IMG/VR virus record: IMGVR_UViG_3300028287_000374
Coordinates: 1-28,143 of that record
Direction: 5' to 3' (one strand)
Source of the DNA: a virus
Length of the DNA: 28,143 nt
The translations under genes and the position numbers were made by a program. The notes under the pieces were generated by a model. It was not told the origin of the DNA and made no database searches. It saw only the letters and a list, made by a program, of their open reading frames with translations. Below, in pieces: positions 20,718 to 28,143 of the stretch (positions within the stretch are counted from its first letter, which is position 1; each line of letters begins with the position of its first letter).

Positions 20718-20916
20718 TCATCTCTTTAAATCTATCAGCAAGTTCTTTAATCTTATCACTTGCATATGTTTTACAGCATCTAGGAATAAATGAGTGCAAA
20801 GTAATTGCAATCACCGCAATTTGAAGCTCTAACGCAATACCCATTGCAAATCGTGCATGTTGTAGGGGACCCATTTCTGCTTCTTTCAGGTGTGCTTTAC
20901 ATTCTTTACTAAACAT
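20707..20916 (-). CDS. DUF6356-like small protein
   Basis: A 69-aa protein: FSKECKAHLKEAEMGPLQHA followed by a hydrophobic helix (ALELQIAVIAITLHSFIPR), CCKTYAS and a charged helical tail. The order F-x-K-E-C-x-x-H-L-x-E-A then a hydrophobic segment and a second Cys near A-S fits the DUF6356 pattern as I remember it; function unknown. It starts 1 nt after the large fusion gene, with GGAAAG inside that gene as ribosome site. Confidence 0.6.
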   Translation of the reverse strand: MFSKECKAHLKEAEMGPLQHARFAMGIALELQIAVIAITLHSFIPRCCKTYASDKIKELADRFKEMNDE

Positions 20917-20917
20917 T

Positions 20918-23104
20918 TTATCTTTCCTTACTCATATTTGCGGCACTAAAGCCGCTACGATTTACTAATTTACTGTCACCTTGTCCGATAACATATCCCT
21001 CGCCGCCACGTTCTCCAGCTGTATATGCTTCTACATCTGCTTCTGCTGAGTCTAGCTGACCGATAATATCATTCTTTACAGCCATTAAATTTGTGATAAC
21101 TGTGAATAGTGCTTTCATTCCGTCTGCGTTATTGTTAACATGGTTTGCCATACGTTCACGCATCTGCTCTGACATTTTTTCATTTGCTAACCATTGGCCC
21201 CAATCACCTACTAGGTTATCTAGCTTACGTGCTTTTGTCATGTTGTTAACATATTTGTATAGTGCTTGCTTAAATGACCCTAGTTTATTAGACTTTAAGA
21301 AGTTATCTTCTAGCAAAGAATCAATCTTTGATGCATTTTGTCTTGCAAATGCTGTTACTTTGTCTAAGTTGTCTGCTTCTACTTTAGGCGCTTGTGTGAC
21401 TGTTACAGGCGGCATGATAAGCAATCTACCAGCGTTTAGTTCTGATGCATCTACTTTAGATTTAGAACCGTCAAGTTCAATCTTAGCATGTAGAACTACA
21501 CCTGACTGACTTTGTGCAATCTGCTTACCAATGTCACTCTTTTGTTTAACACGATATGTAACAATGTTTGGGGTAAACTCATAGTGACCATCATCAATGC
21601 CTGGAGTTGTAAAGTATAACAAATCACCATGTACATAGCCTCTAAAGTTCTCTGGAGTGGCTTGCTCATAGATGTCCCAAATGTTTACCATCTTCTTAAC
21701 AAATGCTTTACGATTAGCATCTGGTGCTTCTTTGCCTCTACGTAAGAACATAGATGACATTTCTTCTTTGCTTGTTACTTTCCCATCGTAGCCCTTTGCA
21801 CCGAACCCTGATTTATCAGTTAGTACAAACTCTCCATTTTCATTACGACCAAAGATAACTGCAGGTGAACCATCCCATTTAACAGTAATATTATCTGGTG
21901 ACGTTTCTAAATCTTTTAGCGTTTTAATAGATTTTGCAATACCCTGAGAACCATGCCATATAGCAAAGTCTTCTACGTGTTGAATACGTGCATCTGATTC
22001 TTTAAGATTGTGTTTTTTTCTAAAATCATCTAAATCTTTTTGTCCATCTTTACTTCTTTTCTTTGCGTCTTCTGCATCTTTAACATTGTTTGAATGCATC
22101 TTATCTACATCAATGCCTTTTCTTTTTAACTGTTTGTTAAAGTTTGCTCTACCGAATGACTCGCCTAGTTCAGTTGGGACACCTGCTTTTTGAATAGCAT
22201 CATTTTTCTTATAGTCGTTGAAAATCTTTTGTGCTAATTCAGCAGGATAGTTTTTCTTAATTGCATCATACAGTGTTTCAAAACTATATAAGTCATCTGC
22301 ACTATCTAGTTTTAAAATCTTAGCCCAATCATTAGGATTTTTGAATGGCCCTTTAATGATTTCGTTTTTATTTGCTTTTGTATGACCAACACCGTTCTTT
22401 TTCTCTACTGGTCTACGAATTACTCGTACCATGCCGTCTGTAGGAGAGAACATCCAACGTTCTAGTTCTAGCGGACGGCCATCACTTGTAGTTTCTTCGC
22501 TTGCTTTTGTATCTAGGTTGGCTACCATAGTGGCAACCATAATATTACGATGAATGCCTTTATATTCACTATGTCTACCGTCTTGACTCATGCTTTTTGA
22601 GTGAGGAGAATGATAATAGTTCTTCATAAACTTTACATCACCCGGCATAAAGTCAATTTGTACTTTACCTGTGCGCTCTTTATCGTCTGCTTGTTTCTTT
22701 GGATCGTAACCTACGATATCTGCACTAGTGATAAACACACTTGTCTTTCTTATAAAGTCAAGACCCTGTGTTTGTTCTAGTTTCTTTTGAAATTCGTCTT
22801 GTTGGTCTTTGTCTAACTGTACTGCGATATCAATATCACCACTAAACTCTTTTTTACCTACAGAACCTAGTGCATTTTTTAGTAGAGGAATACCAAGTTG
22901 CTTTTCAAGTCTTTGTAGTGTAGGAGCAATCTCACTGTGATGAATTGCACCAACGCCCGGTGCTGATCCACTCTCTGATACTTGCTCACCATCAAATAAA
23001 CCAGACATACGTTTATGGAATGACTTTTGCTTTAGACGAGGTTTACGTGGACCTCTAAATCTACGTTCAATACCCTGACTTAAAATAATCTCACTAATCT
23101 TCAT
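20918..23104 (-). CDS. Fusion of a pol-beta-type nucleotidyltransferase and a ligase-like (KWDG) domain
   Basis: A 728-aa protein. Residues about 55-195 hold a polymerase-beta-type nucleotidyltransferase signature: GS (80-81), D90-x-D92 in FSGDIDIAV and a third Asp (D151) in KVQIDFM. Residues about 400-728 contain K409-W-D-G (motif I of the DNA/RNA ligase superfamily, the adenylated Lys), LTDKSGFGAKG, and EGYV (702-705) followed by K712 near the C-terminus, as in motifs IV and V. This second half resembles DUF6267-type proteins of marine T4-like phages. The ATG at 23104 is chosen for its ATGA overlap and GGAAAG site; a frame start at 23158 has neither. Nucleic-acid end repair or tRNA repair is inference. 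Confidence 0.72.
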   Translation of the reverse strand: MKISEIILSQGIERRFRGPRKPRLKQKSFHKRMSGLFDGEQVSESGSAPGVGAIHHSEIAPTLQRLEKQLGIPLLKNALGSVGKKEFSGDIDIAVQLDKDQQDEFQKKLEQTQGLDFIRKTSVFITSADIVGYDPKKQADDKERTGKVQIDFMPGDVKFMKNYYHSPHSKSMSQDGRHSEYKGIHRNIMVATMVANLDTKASEETTSDGRPLELERWMFSPTDGMVRVIRRPVEKKNGVGHTKANKNEIIKGPFKNPNDWAKILKLDSADDLYSFETLYDAIKKNYPAELAQKIFNDYKKNDAIQKAGVPTELGESFGRANFNKQLKRKGIDVDKMHSNNVKDAEDAKKRSKDGQKDLDDFRKKHNLKESDARIQHVEDFAIWHGSQGIAKSIKTLKDLETSPDNITVKWDGSPAVIFGRNENGEFVLTDKSGFGAKGYDGKVTSKEEMSSMFLRRGKEAPDANRKAFVKKMVNIWDIYEQATPENFRGYVHGDLLYFTTPGIDDGHYEFTPNIVTYRVKQKSDIGKQIAQSQSGVVLHAKIELDGSKSKVDASELNAGRLLIMPPVTVTQAPKVEADNLDKVTAFARQNASKIDSLLEDNFLKSNKLGSFKQALYKYVNNMTKARKLDNLVGDWGQWLANEKMSEQMRERMANHVNNNADGMKALFTVITNLMAVKNDIIGQLDSAEADVEAYTAGERGGEGYVIGQGDSKLVNRSGFSAANMSKER

Positions 23105-23322
23105 AATTGTCTCTTTCCGAATGGGCTTTCTCCAGTCAACTGAGGACGAGAAAACCATAATTTAAACCATTCAGGAGTGCCGGGCTGAATATCATTCTTA
23201 CGTTGATATTCGCCTTTTTCCGTGCCAGTATGAGAGATATTCTCCTGATGTTGTGAAACATCATAAGGCTTGTATATCCCAGCAAGAACTTTTAATTGTT
23301 GTAGTTGTGTTTCTAAATCCAC
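23101..23322 (-). CDS. Hypothetical conserved-type phage protein
   Basis: A 73-aa soluble protein. A leucine-rich start (LETQLQQLKVLAGIY) is followed by DIQPGTPEWFKLWFSRPQLT, a Trp/Phe/Pro motif that I associate with small conserved genes of marine T4-like phages, without known function. It directly follows the 78-aa gene and its stop overlaps the next start as ATGA. Confidence 0.62.
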   Translation of the reverse strand: MDLETQLQQLKVLAGIYKPYDVSQHQENISHTGTEKGEYQRKNDIQPGTPEWFKLWFSRPQLTGESPFGKRQL

Positions 23323-23559
23323 TTACTTCTTCTTTGCACTAGTCATGCCTCTCTTAAACTTACGAGGGTCTTTGGCACGGATACTGTTGACTAAACGCTT
23401 AGTCAAATCAGACGCAACGTCTTCGTCAAAAGTACGTTCAATGTACTCCATTAGATTAATTGCGCCGGCAATAATGTGTTCACCCTTTTGTTCAACAAGG
23501 CGTTCTTTTTCTAGTGAAAGAGAATTAAGTTCTTCGAACAGGCTTTTGCGCTTAGTCAT
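23323..23559 (-). CDS. Small basic late protein
   Basis: A 78-aa helical protein (SLFEELNSLSLEKERLVEQK, INLMEYIERTFDEDVASDLT) with a strongly basic tail (RAKDPRKFKRGMTSAKKK). No family recognised. It is first in its late unit, 21 nt after a late promoter, with GGAG. The basic tail could contact nucleic acid. Confidence 0.6.
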   Translation of the reverse strand: MTKRKSLFEELNSLSLEKERLVEQKGEHIIAGAINLMEYIERTFDEDVASDLTKRLVNSIRAKDPRKFKRGMTSAKKK

Positions 23560-23580
23560 GATAAAATCTCCGTTATAGTG

Positions 23581-23588
23581 TATTTATC
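23581..23588 (-). promoter_or_regulatory. T4-type late promoter GATAAATA
   Basis: GATAAATAC on the minus strand, 21 nt before the ATG at 23559, overlapping the helicase stop codon. It drives the unit from the 78-aa gene through the 278-aa gene. Confidence 0.75.
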
Positions 23589-25002
23589 AAGTTTCGTCAA
23601 AAGCTGAACGAGACTTTGTTTTGAGCATTGCTCTTAGAGAAGATGCGGCTTGACCTTTATCCATTACTGGAGTATCGTCTTCGTCTTCTTTACTTACTGT
23701 AGTTTTCTTGCGCAATGTATCCATTACACTTGAAGTATTTCCAGATGGAGTACCAGTACCGTTTTCATCTGGATTATCATCATCTGTGATACGCAAGCTG
23801 TCTCTATTGAATAATAGACTTACCTTACTACCTACACCAGATGATGAACGTGTTTTTAGAAGTTGTAATTGATATTGACCACGTTCACGCATTGCATTAG
23901 ATGTAAAGATACCAATCACGTTATCTGCTGTTTGAATTTTAGAGATACCACCAGCGATGTGACTGTGATCGAACTCTACTTCTTCAACTGCTGAACGGTT
24001 CAACTGTGATGCTGTAACAAGAACTGTTTGTGACTCCATTGCAAAGTTACGAATTTCTTCTGTTACGTATTTGTCTTTAATGAACAAATCACTTGCTGAA
24101 ATTTTAACAGCCGCAGGAGTAAGAAGGTCGAGATAATCAATGCACAAGCAATCGACCTTCTTACCTGTTTGGATTTGTAACTCTTTCAGATATGACCTAA
24201 TGTCATTTACAGTTGACCCAGAGGGGAGATATTTTATTCTAAGCTGTCCGGACTTCTTGCCTTTTGCTTTTACCTGTAGTTCAACTTCATCTAAGTTCTT
24301 GAAAATGCCTTTTGTACTTCTGTCCGTCTGCATTGCATACATACGCATTGACGAGAGTGCTTCTGAAAGTTCCAAAGTGATGTAGACACAATTTAGACCA
24401 GCCTCTGCCCAATTCAGACTCATATTTTGCATGAAAAGAGATTTGCCTGCGCCAGAGCCTCCCGCAAAAATCGTGATCTCCCCACGATTAATGCCACCAT
24501 ATAGCTTATCATCAAGGGCTTTCCAGCCTGTAGTCATTTGGCCGTTATTATCTTTCAGTCCTTCCAGCACACTTCTAGGGTCAGCATAATAATCTGTACC
24601 CAAAGAACGTGCAAGTCCAGTTTGAACTGCTTCCTTGATTCTAAGTTCTACTTCACCGTATTTGCCAGTTTCCAACAAATCAGCACTATCGATAATAGCC
24701 TTCTCAATAGCCTTATGTCGGCAGAAAGTTTCAAATTCATCAACAAACCAATCGATATGCTGGTCTATGTTATCCAGTCGTTCAACAGTCACTCCCGTTT
24801 CTGCCTTGACCATTTCAAGACTTGGGATAGATGAATATTCATCACTGTGTTCGATCAACTGCTTCACTACAGGACGGACGCTGCGGTCGAAGTATTCAGG
24901 CTTAATGATACTACGAACTCTTGAATAAAGTTCTGGATCAGTAAACATGAACTGCACGAATAGTTGCTGTAAATCTGAGCTATAGTTTTTTACTTCTGAC
25001 AT
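23587..25002 (-). CDS. 41: Replicative DNA helicase, DnaB/T4 gp41 type
   Basis: A 471-aa protein, close to T4 gp41 (475 aa). An N-terminal helical domain (about 1-130) precedes the RecA-like motor: Walker A GGSGAGKS (181-188), the CVYITLELSE block with the catalytic Glu, Walker B DCLCIDYLDLL, and SQLNRSAVEEV with sensor Gln/Asn. The C-terminal 60 residues are acidic and disordered (DDDNPDENGTGTPSGNTSS). It unwinds the lagging-strand template at the fork as a hexamer and works with the primase at 25740-26738. It has its own TTGACA promoter and appears leaderless. Family assignment is firm. Confidence 0.93.
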   Translation of the reverse strand: MSEVKNYSSDLQQLFVQFMFTDPELYSRVRSIIKPEYFDRSVRPVVKQLIEHSDEYSSIPSLEMVKAETGVTVERLDNIDQHIDWFVDEFETFCRHKAIEKAIIDSADLLETGKYGEVELRIKEAVQTGLARSLGTDYYADPRSVLEGLKDNNGQMTTGWKALDDKLYGGINRGEITIFAGGSGAGKSLFMQNMSLNWAEAGLNCVYITLELSEALSSMRMYAMQTDRSTKGIFKNLDEVELQVKAKGKKSGQLRIKYLPSGSTVNDIRSYLKELQIQTGKKVDCLCIDYLDLLTPAAVKISASDLFIKDKYVTEEIRNFAMESQTVLVTASQLNRSAVEEVEFDHSHIAGGISKIQTADNVIGIFTSNAMRERGQYQLQLLKTRSSSGVGSKVSLLFNRDSLRITDDDNPDENGTGTPSGNTSSVMDTLRKKTTVSKEDEDDTPVMDKGQAASSLRAMLKTKSRSAFDET

Positions 25003-25008
25003 AGTATT

Positions 25009-25037
25009 AATATATCACTTTTGTAGTTGAATGTCAA
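25009..25037 (-). promoter_or_regulatory. Early-type promoter giving a leaderless helicase mRNA
   Basis: Minus strand: perfect TTGACA (25037-25032), 17-bp spacer, TATATT (25014-25009), then 6 bp to the ATG at 25002. The expected start is the A of ATG and no ribosome site exists between them. Confidence 0.78.
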
Positions 25038-25040
25038 GGG

Positions 25041-25727
25041 TTAATATGTTGTGATGATGTGATCTGCGATACCATGTTTTAGTGTCTCCTCTGGATTTAA
25101 CCAACAATCACTTTCTGGAAGTAGCCATTTACGAATGTATGCTTCATTCTTACCAGTGCATTTCTTGTAGTGATCCATCATACGTTCTGTTGACAGTTCG
25201 AACTCTTTGACAATAGACATTAGTTCGTGTTCTTTACCACGTGAACCCCAAGAGTATTGGTGTGACATTACGCTAGTGTTCTGTGTAATATAACGATGTC
25301 CTTTTTCACCTGCCATCATTAGCAATACGCCGCAACTTGCAATCATGCCCATACCATATGTATATACAGGAATGTCACTCTGCTTAATTACGTCAATCAG
25401 ATGGAATGCACTGTTCACTGCTCCGCCAGGAGAGTTGATGTACAGATGAATTACTTCTGGTCTTGTTTCTGCTGGCATCATATTGTATTCCATAATCATC
25501 TTGACTAATGGCATACAGTTTTCTTGGTTAAATTCTTTGTCCATAAAAAGAACGCCTGAGTCATATAGCATTTCACCGGGCTTCTTTGGTGGTTGAGGCG
25601 GTTGCGGCAGAGGCATTGGTGGGGGCGCTGGTGCCACTTTTGGTGTTGGAATTACCTTTGTTGTCTCTACTGGCTTTTTAGCCGGAGCTTTTTTTGTTAC
25701 TTTTTTCTTTTTAGGTTCTTTAGCCAT
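25041..25727 (-). CDS. ClpP-like serine protease with Pro/Lys-rich N-terminal extension
   Basis: A 228-aa protein. Residues about 52-228 are a ClpP fold: LYINSPGGAVNSA (95-107), the nucleophile S131 in MIASCGVLLMMAG, H156 in VMSHQYS and D207 in PESDCWLNPEE complete the triad. The first 50 residues are Lys-rich then Pro-rich (APAPPPMPLPQPPQPPKKPG), an extension absent from bacterial ClpP. The protease may act on phage or host proteins with a host Clp ATPase, or in virion maturation; the position between primase and helicase favours an early or regulatory role (inference). An AGGA site precedes it, 12 nt after primase. Confidence 0.87.
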   Translation of the reverse strand: MAKEPKKKKVTKKAPAKKPVETTKVIPTPKVAPAPPPMPLPQPPQPPKKPGEMLYDSGVLFMDKEFNQENCMPLVKMIMEYNMMPAETRPEVIHLYINSPGGAVNSAFHLIDVIKQSDIPVYTYGMGMIASCGVLLMMAGEKGHRYITQNTSVMSHQYSWGSRGKEHELMSIVKEFELSTERMMDHYKKCTGKNEAYIRKWLLPESDCWLNPEETLKHGIADHIITTY

Positions 25728-25739
25728 TTATATTTGTTC

Positions 25740-26738
25740 CTATTTTAAACGCATCTTTACGTTAATCTTTGTACTATTACTTATGCTTCCGTCGATTATA
25801 CTTTTGAGAGTATAAAGTTTCCCATATCGTTGTATTGCATCACCTGCATCTGTTAAATCATCTTCCCATCTTGGGAAAGATACGCTCCATCCATTTTCGA
25901 TAGCTTGCTTGATTAATTTCTCGCCTGGTTTATCTCTATCAGGACAGACAATCACTTCGCCTTTAAACTGATTGATATAGTCTATTTGTGTATCACTTGC
26001 TTCATTACTCATAATCGCTACTGCATCTAAACATGCCGCATCTATTGTGCCTTCTGTAACGATAAGATATCTTCTATTTCGTTTTATAGCATCTATATTA
26101 TATAAGAAGTCCTTAGGGGTCTTGCTCATATACTTTGCTTCATTCTTATCAGTAAAGTCTCTGCCACTATATCCAACAATTCTATCACCTTGATAAAAAG
26201 GAAAGATAACTCGCTGTCTGAATACAGGATGCGGAGACCAATAAGTTTCTACAAAATCGTATATGCCCCTATCTAATAGATATTTAGCGGCTGAGATAGC
26301 ACGTACATCTGGTTCATCATCACGTAGTATATCTTCTAATAGTCTTGCGCCTTCGGGAAGTTCACAATCTTTGAATGATGGTATACGTGTTGTTTGTGTC
26401 CTACTGATGAATAATGTTGGACCATCAGCTAATTCTTTTTGTCTAATAGCATCAAGTTGTAATCGTTTGATATCACTTTCTGGCATTCCCAGATTGCGTA
26501 GTAATACTAGCATCTTTTTATTCAGAACTCTACCTGATTTATGTGACGCAGTGAAACCACAGTTAAAGCAATGATAACTTACGCTACCATCATCACTTCT
26601 GATGCCACCACGTTGACGTGTATCATTACGTGCTTCACCATTGTCTACACAACATGGACAGTTAAAAGACAACCACCCACCTGATGATTGTCTTCGCTGA
26701 TGCGGAAGATGTGAATATATTGCTTGTTGTAATTCCAT
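25740..26738 (-). CDS. 61: DNA primase, T4 gp61 type
   Basis: A 332-aa protein, close to T4 gp61 (342 aa). An N-terminal zinc ribbon uses C27/C30 and C57/C60 (NCPCC and YHCFNC), a middle linker domain follows, and the TOPRIM catalytic core has E229 in LIVTEGTID and D267-x-D269 in VIVCPDRDKPG. It makes RNA primers for the lagging strand and should pair with the gp41-like helicase. It starts at a leaderless-type promoter and is followed closely by the ClpP-like gene, with which it probably shares a transcript. No break or insertion is seen. Confidence 0.92.
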   Translation of the reverse strand: MELQQAIYSHLPHQRRQSSGGWLSFNCPCCVDNGEARNDTRQRGGIRSDDGSVSYHCFNCGFTASHKSGRVLNKKMLVLLRNLGMPESDIKRLQLDAIRQKELADGPTLFISRTQTTRIPSFKDCELPEGARLLEDILRDDEPDVRAISAAKYLLDRGIYDFVETYWSPHPVFRQRVIFPFYQGDRIVGYSGRDFTDKNEAKYMSKTPKDFLYNIDAIKRNRRYLIVTEGTIDAACLDAVAIMSNEASDTQIDYINQFKGEVIVCPDRDKPGEKLIKQAIENGWSVSFPRWEDDLTDAGDAIQRYGKLYTLKSIIDGSISNSTKINVKMRLK

Positions 26739-26744
26739 AATTAT

Positions 26745-26773
26745 ACTATAACAGATTTAGTATCTGTTGTCAA
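26745..26773 (-). promoter_or_regulatory. Early-type promoter giving a leaderless primase mRNA, with spacer palindrome
   Basis: Minus strand: TTGACA (26773-26768), 17-bp spacer, TATAGT (26750-26745), then 6 bp to the ATG at 26738. The spacer ACAGATACTAAATCTGT is itself a perfect 6-bp inverted repeat around ACTAA, a possible repressor or activator site. Confidence 0.78.
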
Positions 26774-26799
26774 TCATCATCTAACCCAATTTGTTTTCA

Positions 26800-28143
26800 T
26801 TATGCTGCCTTTAGTAACTTTGCGACTTCACGTGCCTTTTCACGTGATAGACCCGGGTGTGCTTTCATAACAGATTGAAGTTCTTTTTCTTCGTCTGTCA
26901 TTTCAACTGAGTCTAAGTACATCACATAACTATTAAACTCGCCACATTCGGTAATGTTTTTTTCTGTAAACCCAAATGTTGACTGCTTGAATGAAAGTTC
27001 TGCTTTGATATCGTTGCCATCTGTAACAGTTTTAAAATGAGAGATATCATAATTTATTGATGGCGTCAACGAATTCAGTAATCCCAAATCTACGAGTGCC
27101 ATAGCGTATAGAGTTAGATATGCCATACGCCAATCATCTTTACTCGAAAATGCATCCGCTGAAACAGTAGTAAAATATGTCTGTTTCCACATATCTTTAC
27201 AGTAACTATGAGGCTCTTTATTGTTTGGTGTTTCTCCCCACAACAACGAAAGTGAACGCAACATCAAATCTCGCAACTGTGGATACAATTCATGTTCGAT
27301 AATGTTTCCAGATTCTGGACGATACATATTTTCTAGTTCCGTCAACACATTCAAAATTGTCATGACAGACGGAGCAGAAATCTTTGTATTCAAGAAAACT
27401 TGTTTGGCAATTTTATATGCTTCTACCATAATAGGCTCGGGATAACCTTTTAATACGATGTTTTCGATATGCTTATCAGGATTAACAAACTGATTTTTAA
27501 GCATCGCTTTAGACATTTTCTCACTAACAAATTCTACGCCCGCCTTATCCATAACAGACTGCATCAATGCATAACGAATTTTGTCTGCTTCGCTTTCGCT
27601 CATTGGCATTGCTTTATATTCTGTGAACTTACTTAGACTCTGGCCGGCACGTTGCTCATTAAAGATGTTATATGTCAACATATTCATTTCATCAATATCA
27701 TCTGCAATTGTTAATAATCCAGTTACTGGAATATGTTTCAAGATATCAGCCCATGGCGTTCCAGCATTGTATAGATACAATCCACGTAACAGGCAATATG
27801 CAGTAGTACGTTGAAATCCGTCTGCTAGACTGTAGTATACACTTCCTTTAGTTTCAAAACGAACCAGTTTAACTTTTGGCTGTCCGCCATCCCAGCGAAC
27901 CATTTCATTCTTAAACACTTGACCGTTATTAAGAAACGAATCAATATTCACACCCATGTTAACTGTAGAATGCCGTGAAAGCCATCCACGCTGTGCGCCT
28001 CTGGCGCCACCATTAATAATCAACTTTTCAGATGTGTCAATTGTATATGATTGGTCTGGGGAAACATACCCCATATCACCAAGTAAACTTTCATGTTTTG
28101 ATACCATATCAGTTACTGGTTTTGAGGTTCCAGCAGAAACTAA
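26800..28143 (-). CDS. Phage protein with DGxQR motif, N-terminus beyond the window
   Basis: At least 447 residues are visible. The frame is open to the window edge, and the first ATG inside (28107) has no ribosome site, so the real start probably lies beyond. Near residue 95 (from that ATG) the segment YYSLADGFQRTTAYCLLRGL resembles the DG-x-(Q/H)-R-x-x-(A/T) signature of ParB/DUF262-type nuclease or NTPase folds. The rest is helical with no further landmark; the tail KAHPGLSREKAREVAKLLKA is a small helical module. A ParB-like DNA-associated role is only a possibility. It ends 27 nt before the primase promoter. Confidence 0.6.
   Translation of the reverse strand, partial: LVSAGTSKPVTDMVSKHESLLGDMGYVSPDQSYTIDTSEKLIINGGARGAQRGWLSRHSTVNMGVNIDSFLNNGQVFKNEMVRWDGGQPKVKLVRFETKGSVYYSLADGFQRTTAYCLLRGLYLYNAGTPWADILKHIPVTGLLTIADDIDEMNMLTYNIFNEQRAGQSLSKFTEYKAMPMSESEADKIRYALMQSVMDKAGVEFVSEKMSKAMLKNQFVNPDKHIENIVLKGYPEPIMVEAYKIAKQVFLNTKISAPSVMTILNVLTELENMYRPESGNIIEHELYPQLRDLMLRSLSLLWGETPNNKEPHSYCKDMWKQTYFTTVSADAFSSKDDWRMAYLTLYAMALVDLGLLNSLTPSINYDISHFKTVTDGNDIKAELSFKQSTFGFTEKNITECGEFNSYVMYLDSVEMTDEEKELQSVMKAHPGLSREKAREVAKLLKAA

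Noticed and set aside
21093-21509. 138-codon plus-strand frame inside the fusion gene
   Set aside because: Opposite-strand shadow of a gene with motif support; no start signals.
23105-23158. Upstream ATG adding 18 residues to the 728-aa fusion protein
   Set aside because: It lies inside the 73-aa gene without a ribosome site, whereas the ATG at 23104 has GGAAAG and an ATGA overlap.
9287-23588. GATAAATA copies as iterons or an origin
   Set aside because: They are spread singly (one pair) and each lies at promoter distance from a late gene in the same orientation; this is promoter-like, not iteron-like.
1-28143. Prophage or host chromosome segment
   Set aside because: No integrase, attachment site, repressor or host housekeeping block is visible; gene packing and late promoters fit a lytic phage. 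The stress genes alone could suggest host DNA, but they are flanked on both sides by phage genes.

Overview
The window looks like part of the genome of a strictly lytic, T4-superfamily (tailed, contractile) phage, probably marine and infecting a proteobacterium. The evidence is a T4-type replicative helicase (gp41-like) and primase (gp61-like), a PD-(D/E)XK exonuclease, a PAAR tail-spike tip protein, a tail-fibre-type protein, a scaffold-like protein, a polar AT-rich genome packed with overlapping genes, and a recurring T4-late-like promoter motif GATAAATA(C) in front of structural genes. No tRNA, CRISPR, integrase, insertion sequence or attachment site is visible. The host cannot be fixed from the sequence; the DUF1127 protein and the PrkA/YeaH/SpoVR set fit an alpha- or gammaproteobacterium.

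Layout. Nearly everything is on the minus strand. At 1-1799 there is a coupled operon read leftward: yggX (iron trafficking/oxidative protection), a YciA-like acyl-CoA thioesterase, a sugar-nucleotide epimerase and a gene cut by the window edge. At 1921-2850 lies the only plus-strand unit: a promoter, a ~145-nt structured leader and four tiny genes joined by TAATG overlaps, one a DUF1127 protein, ending in a bidirectional terminator shared with spoVR. At 2902-7629 is a complete prkA-yeaH-spoVR stress operon of host type. At 7680-9257 are a glycosyltransferase and a P-loop kinase. At 9290-14197 is a late virion operon: Mtd_N-type fibre protein, 149-aa protein, radical SAM enzyme, Sm-like protein, PAAR tip protein and a large baseplate-like protein. 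At 14215-18862 are the nuclease, a scaffold-like gene and small late genes including a coiled-coil plus membrane-anchor protein. At 19067-19813 are two insulated single-gene units with their own promoters and terminators. At 19881-23559 are small late genes and a 728-aa nucleotidyltransferase/ligase-like fusion. At 23587-28143 is the replication block: helicase, ClpP-like protease, primase and a partial DGxQR protein.

Two expression programmes can be read directly. Late genes carry GATAAATA 21-47 nt before the start codon and nearly all have a GGAG ribosome site. Three early-type genes (nuclease, helicase, primase) carry TTGACA-like and TATAAT-like boxes with an exact 17-bp spacer and exactly 6 bp between the -10 box and ATG, so transcription should start on the A of the ATG: these mRNAs should be leaderless.

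The most notable biology is the concentration of bacterial stress and starvation genes (prkA, yeaH, spoVR, yggX, DUF1127) in a lytic phage, and a radical SAM enzyme inside a virion operon.
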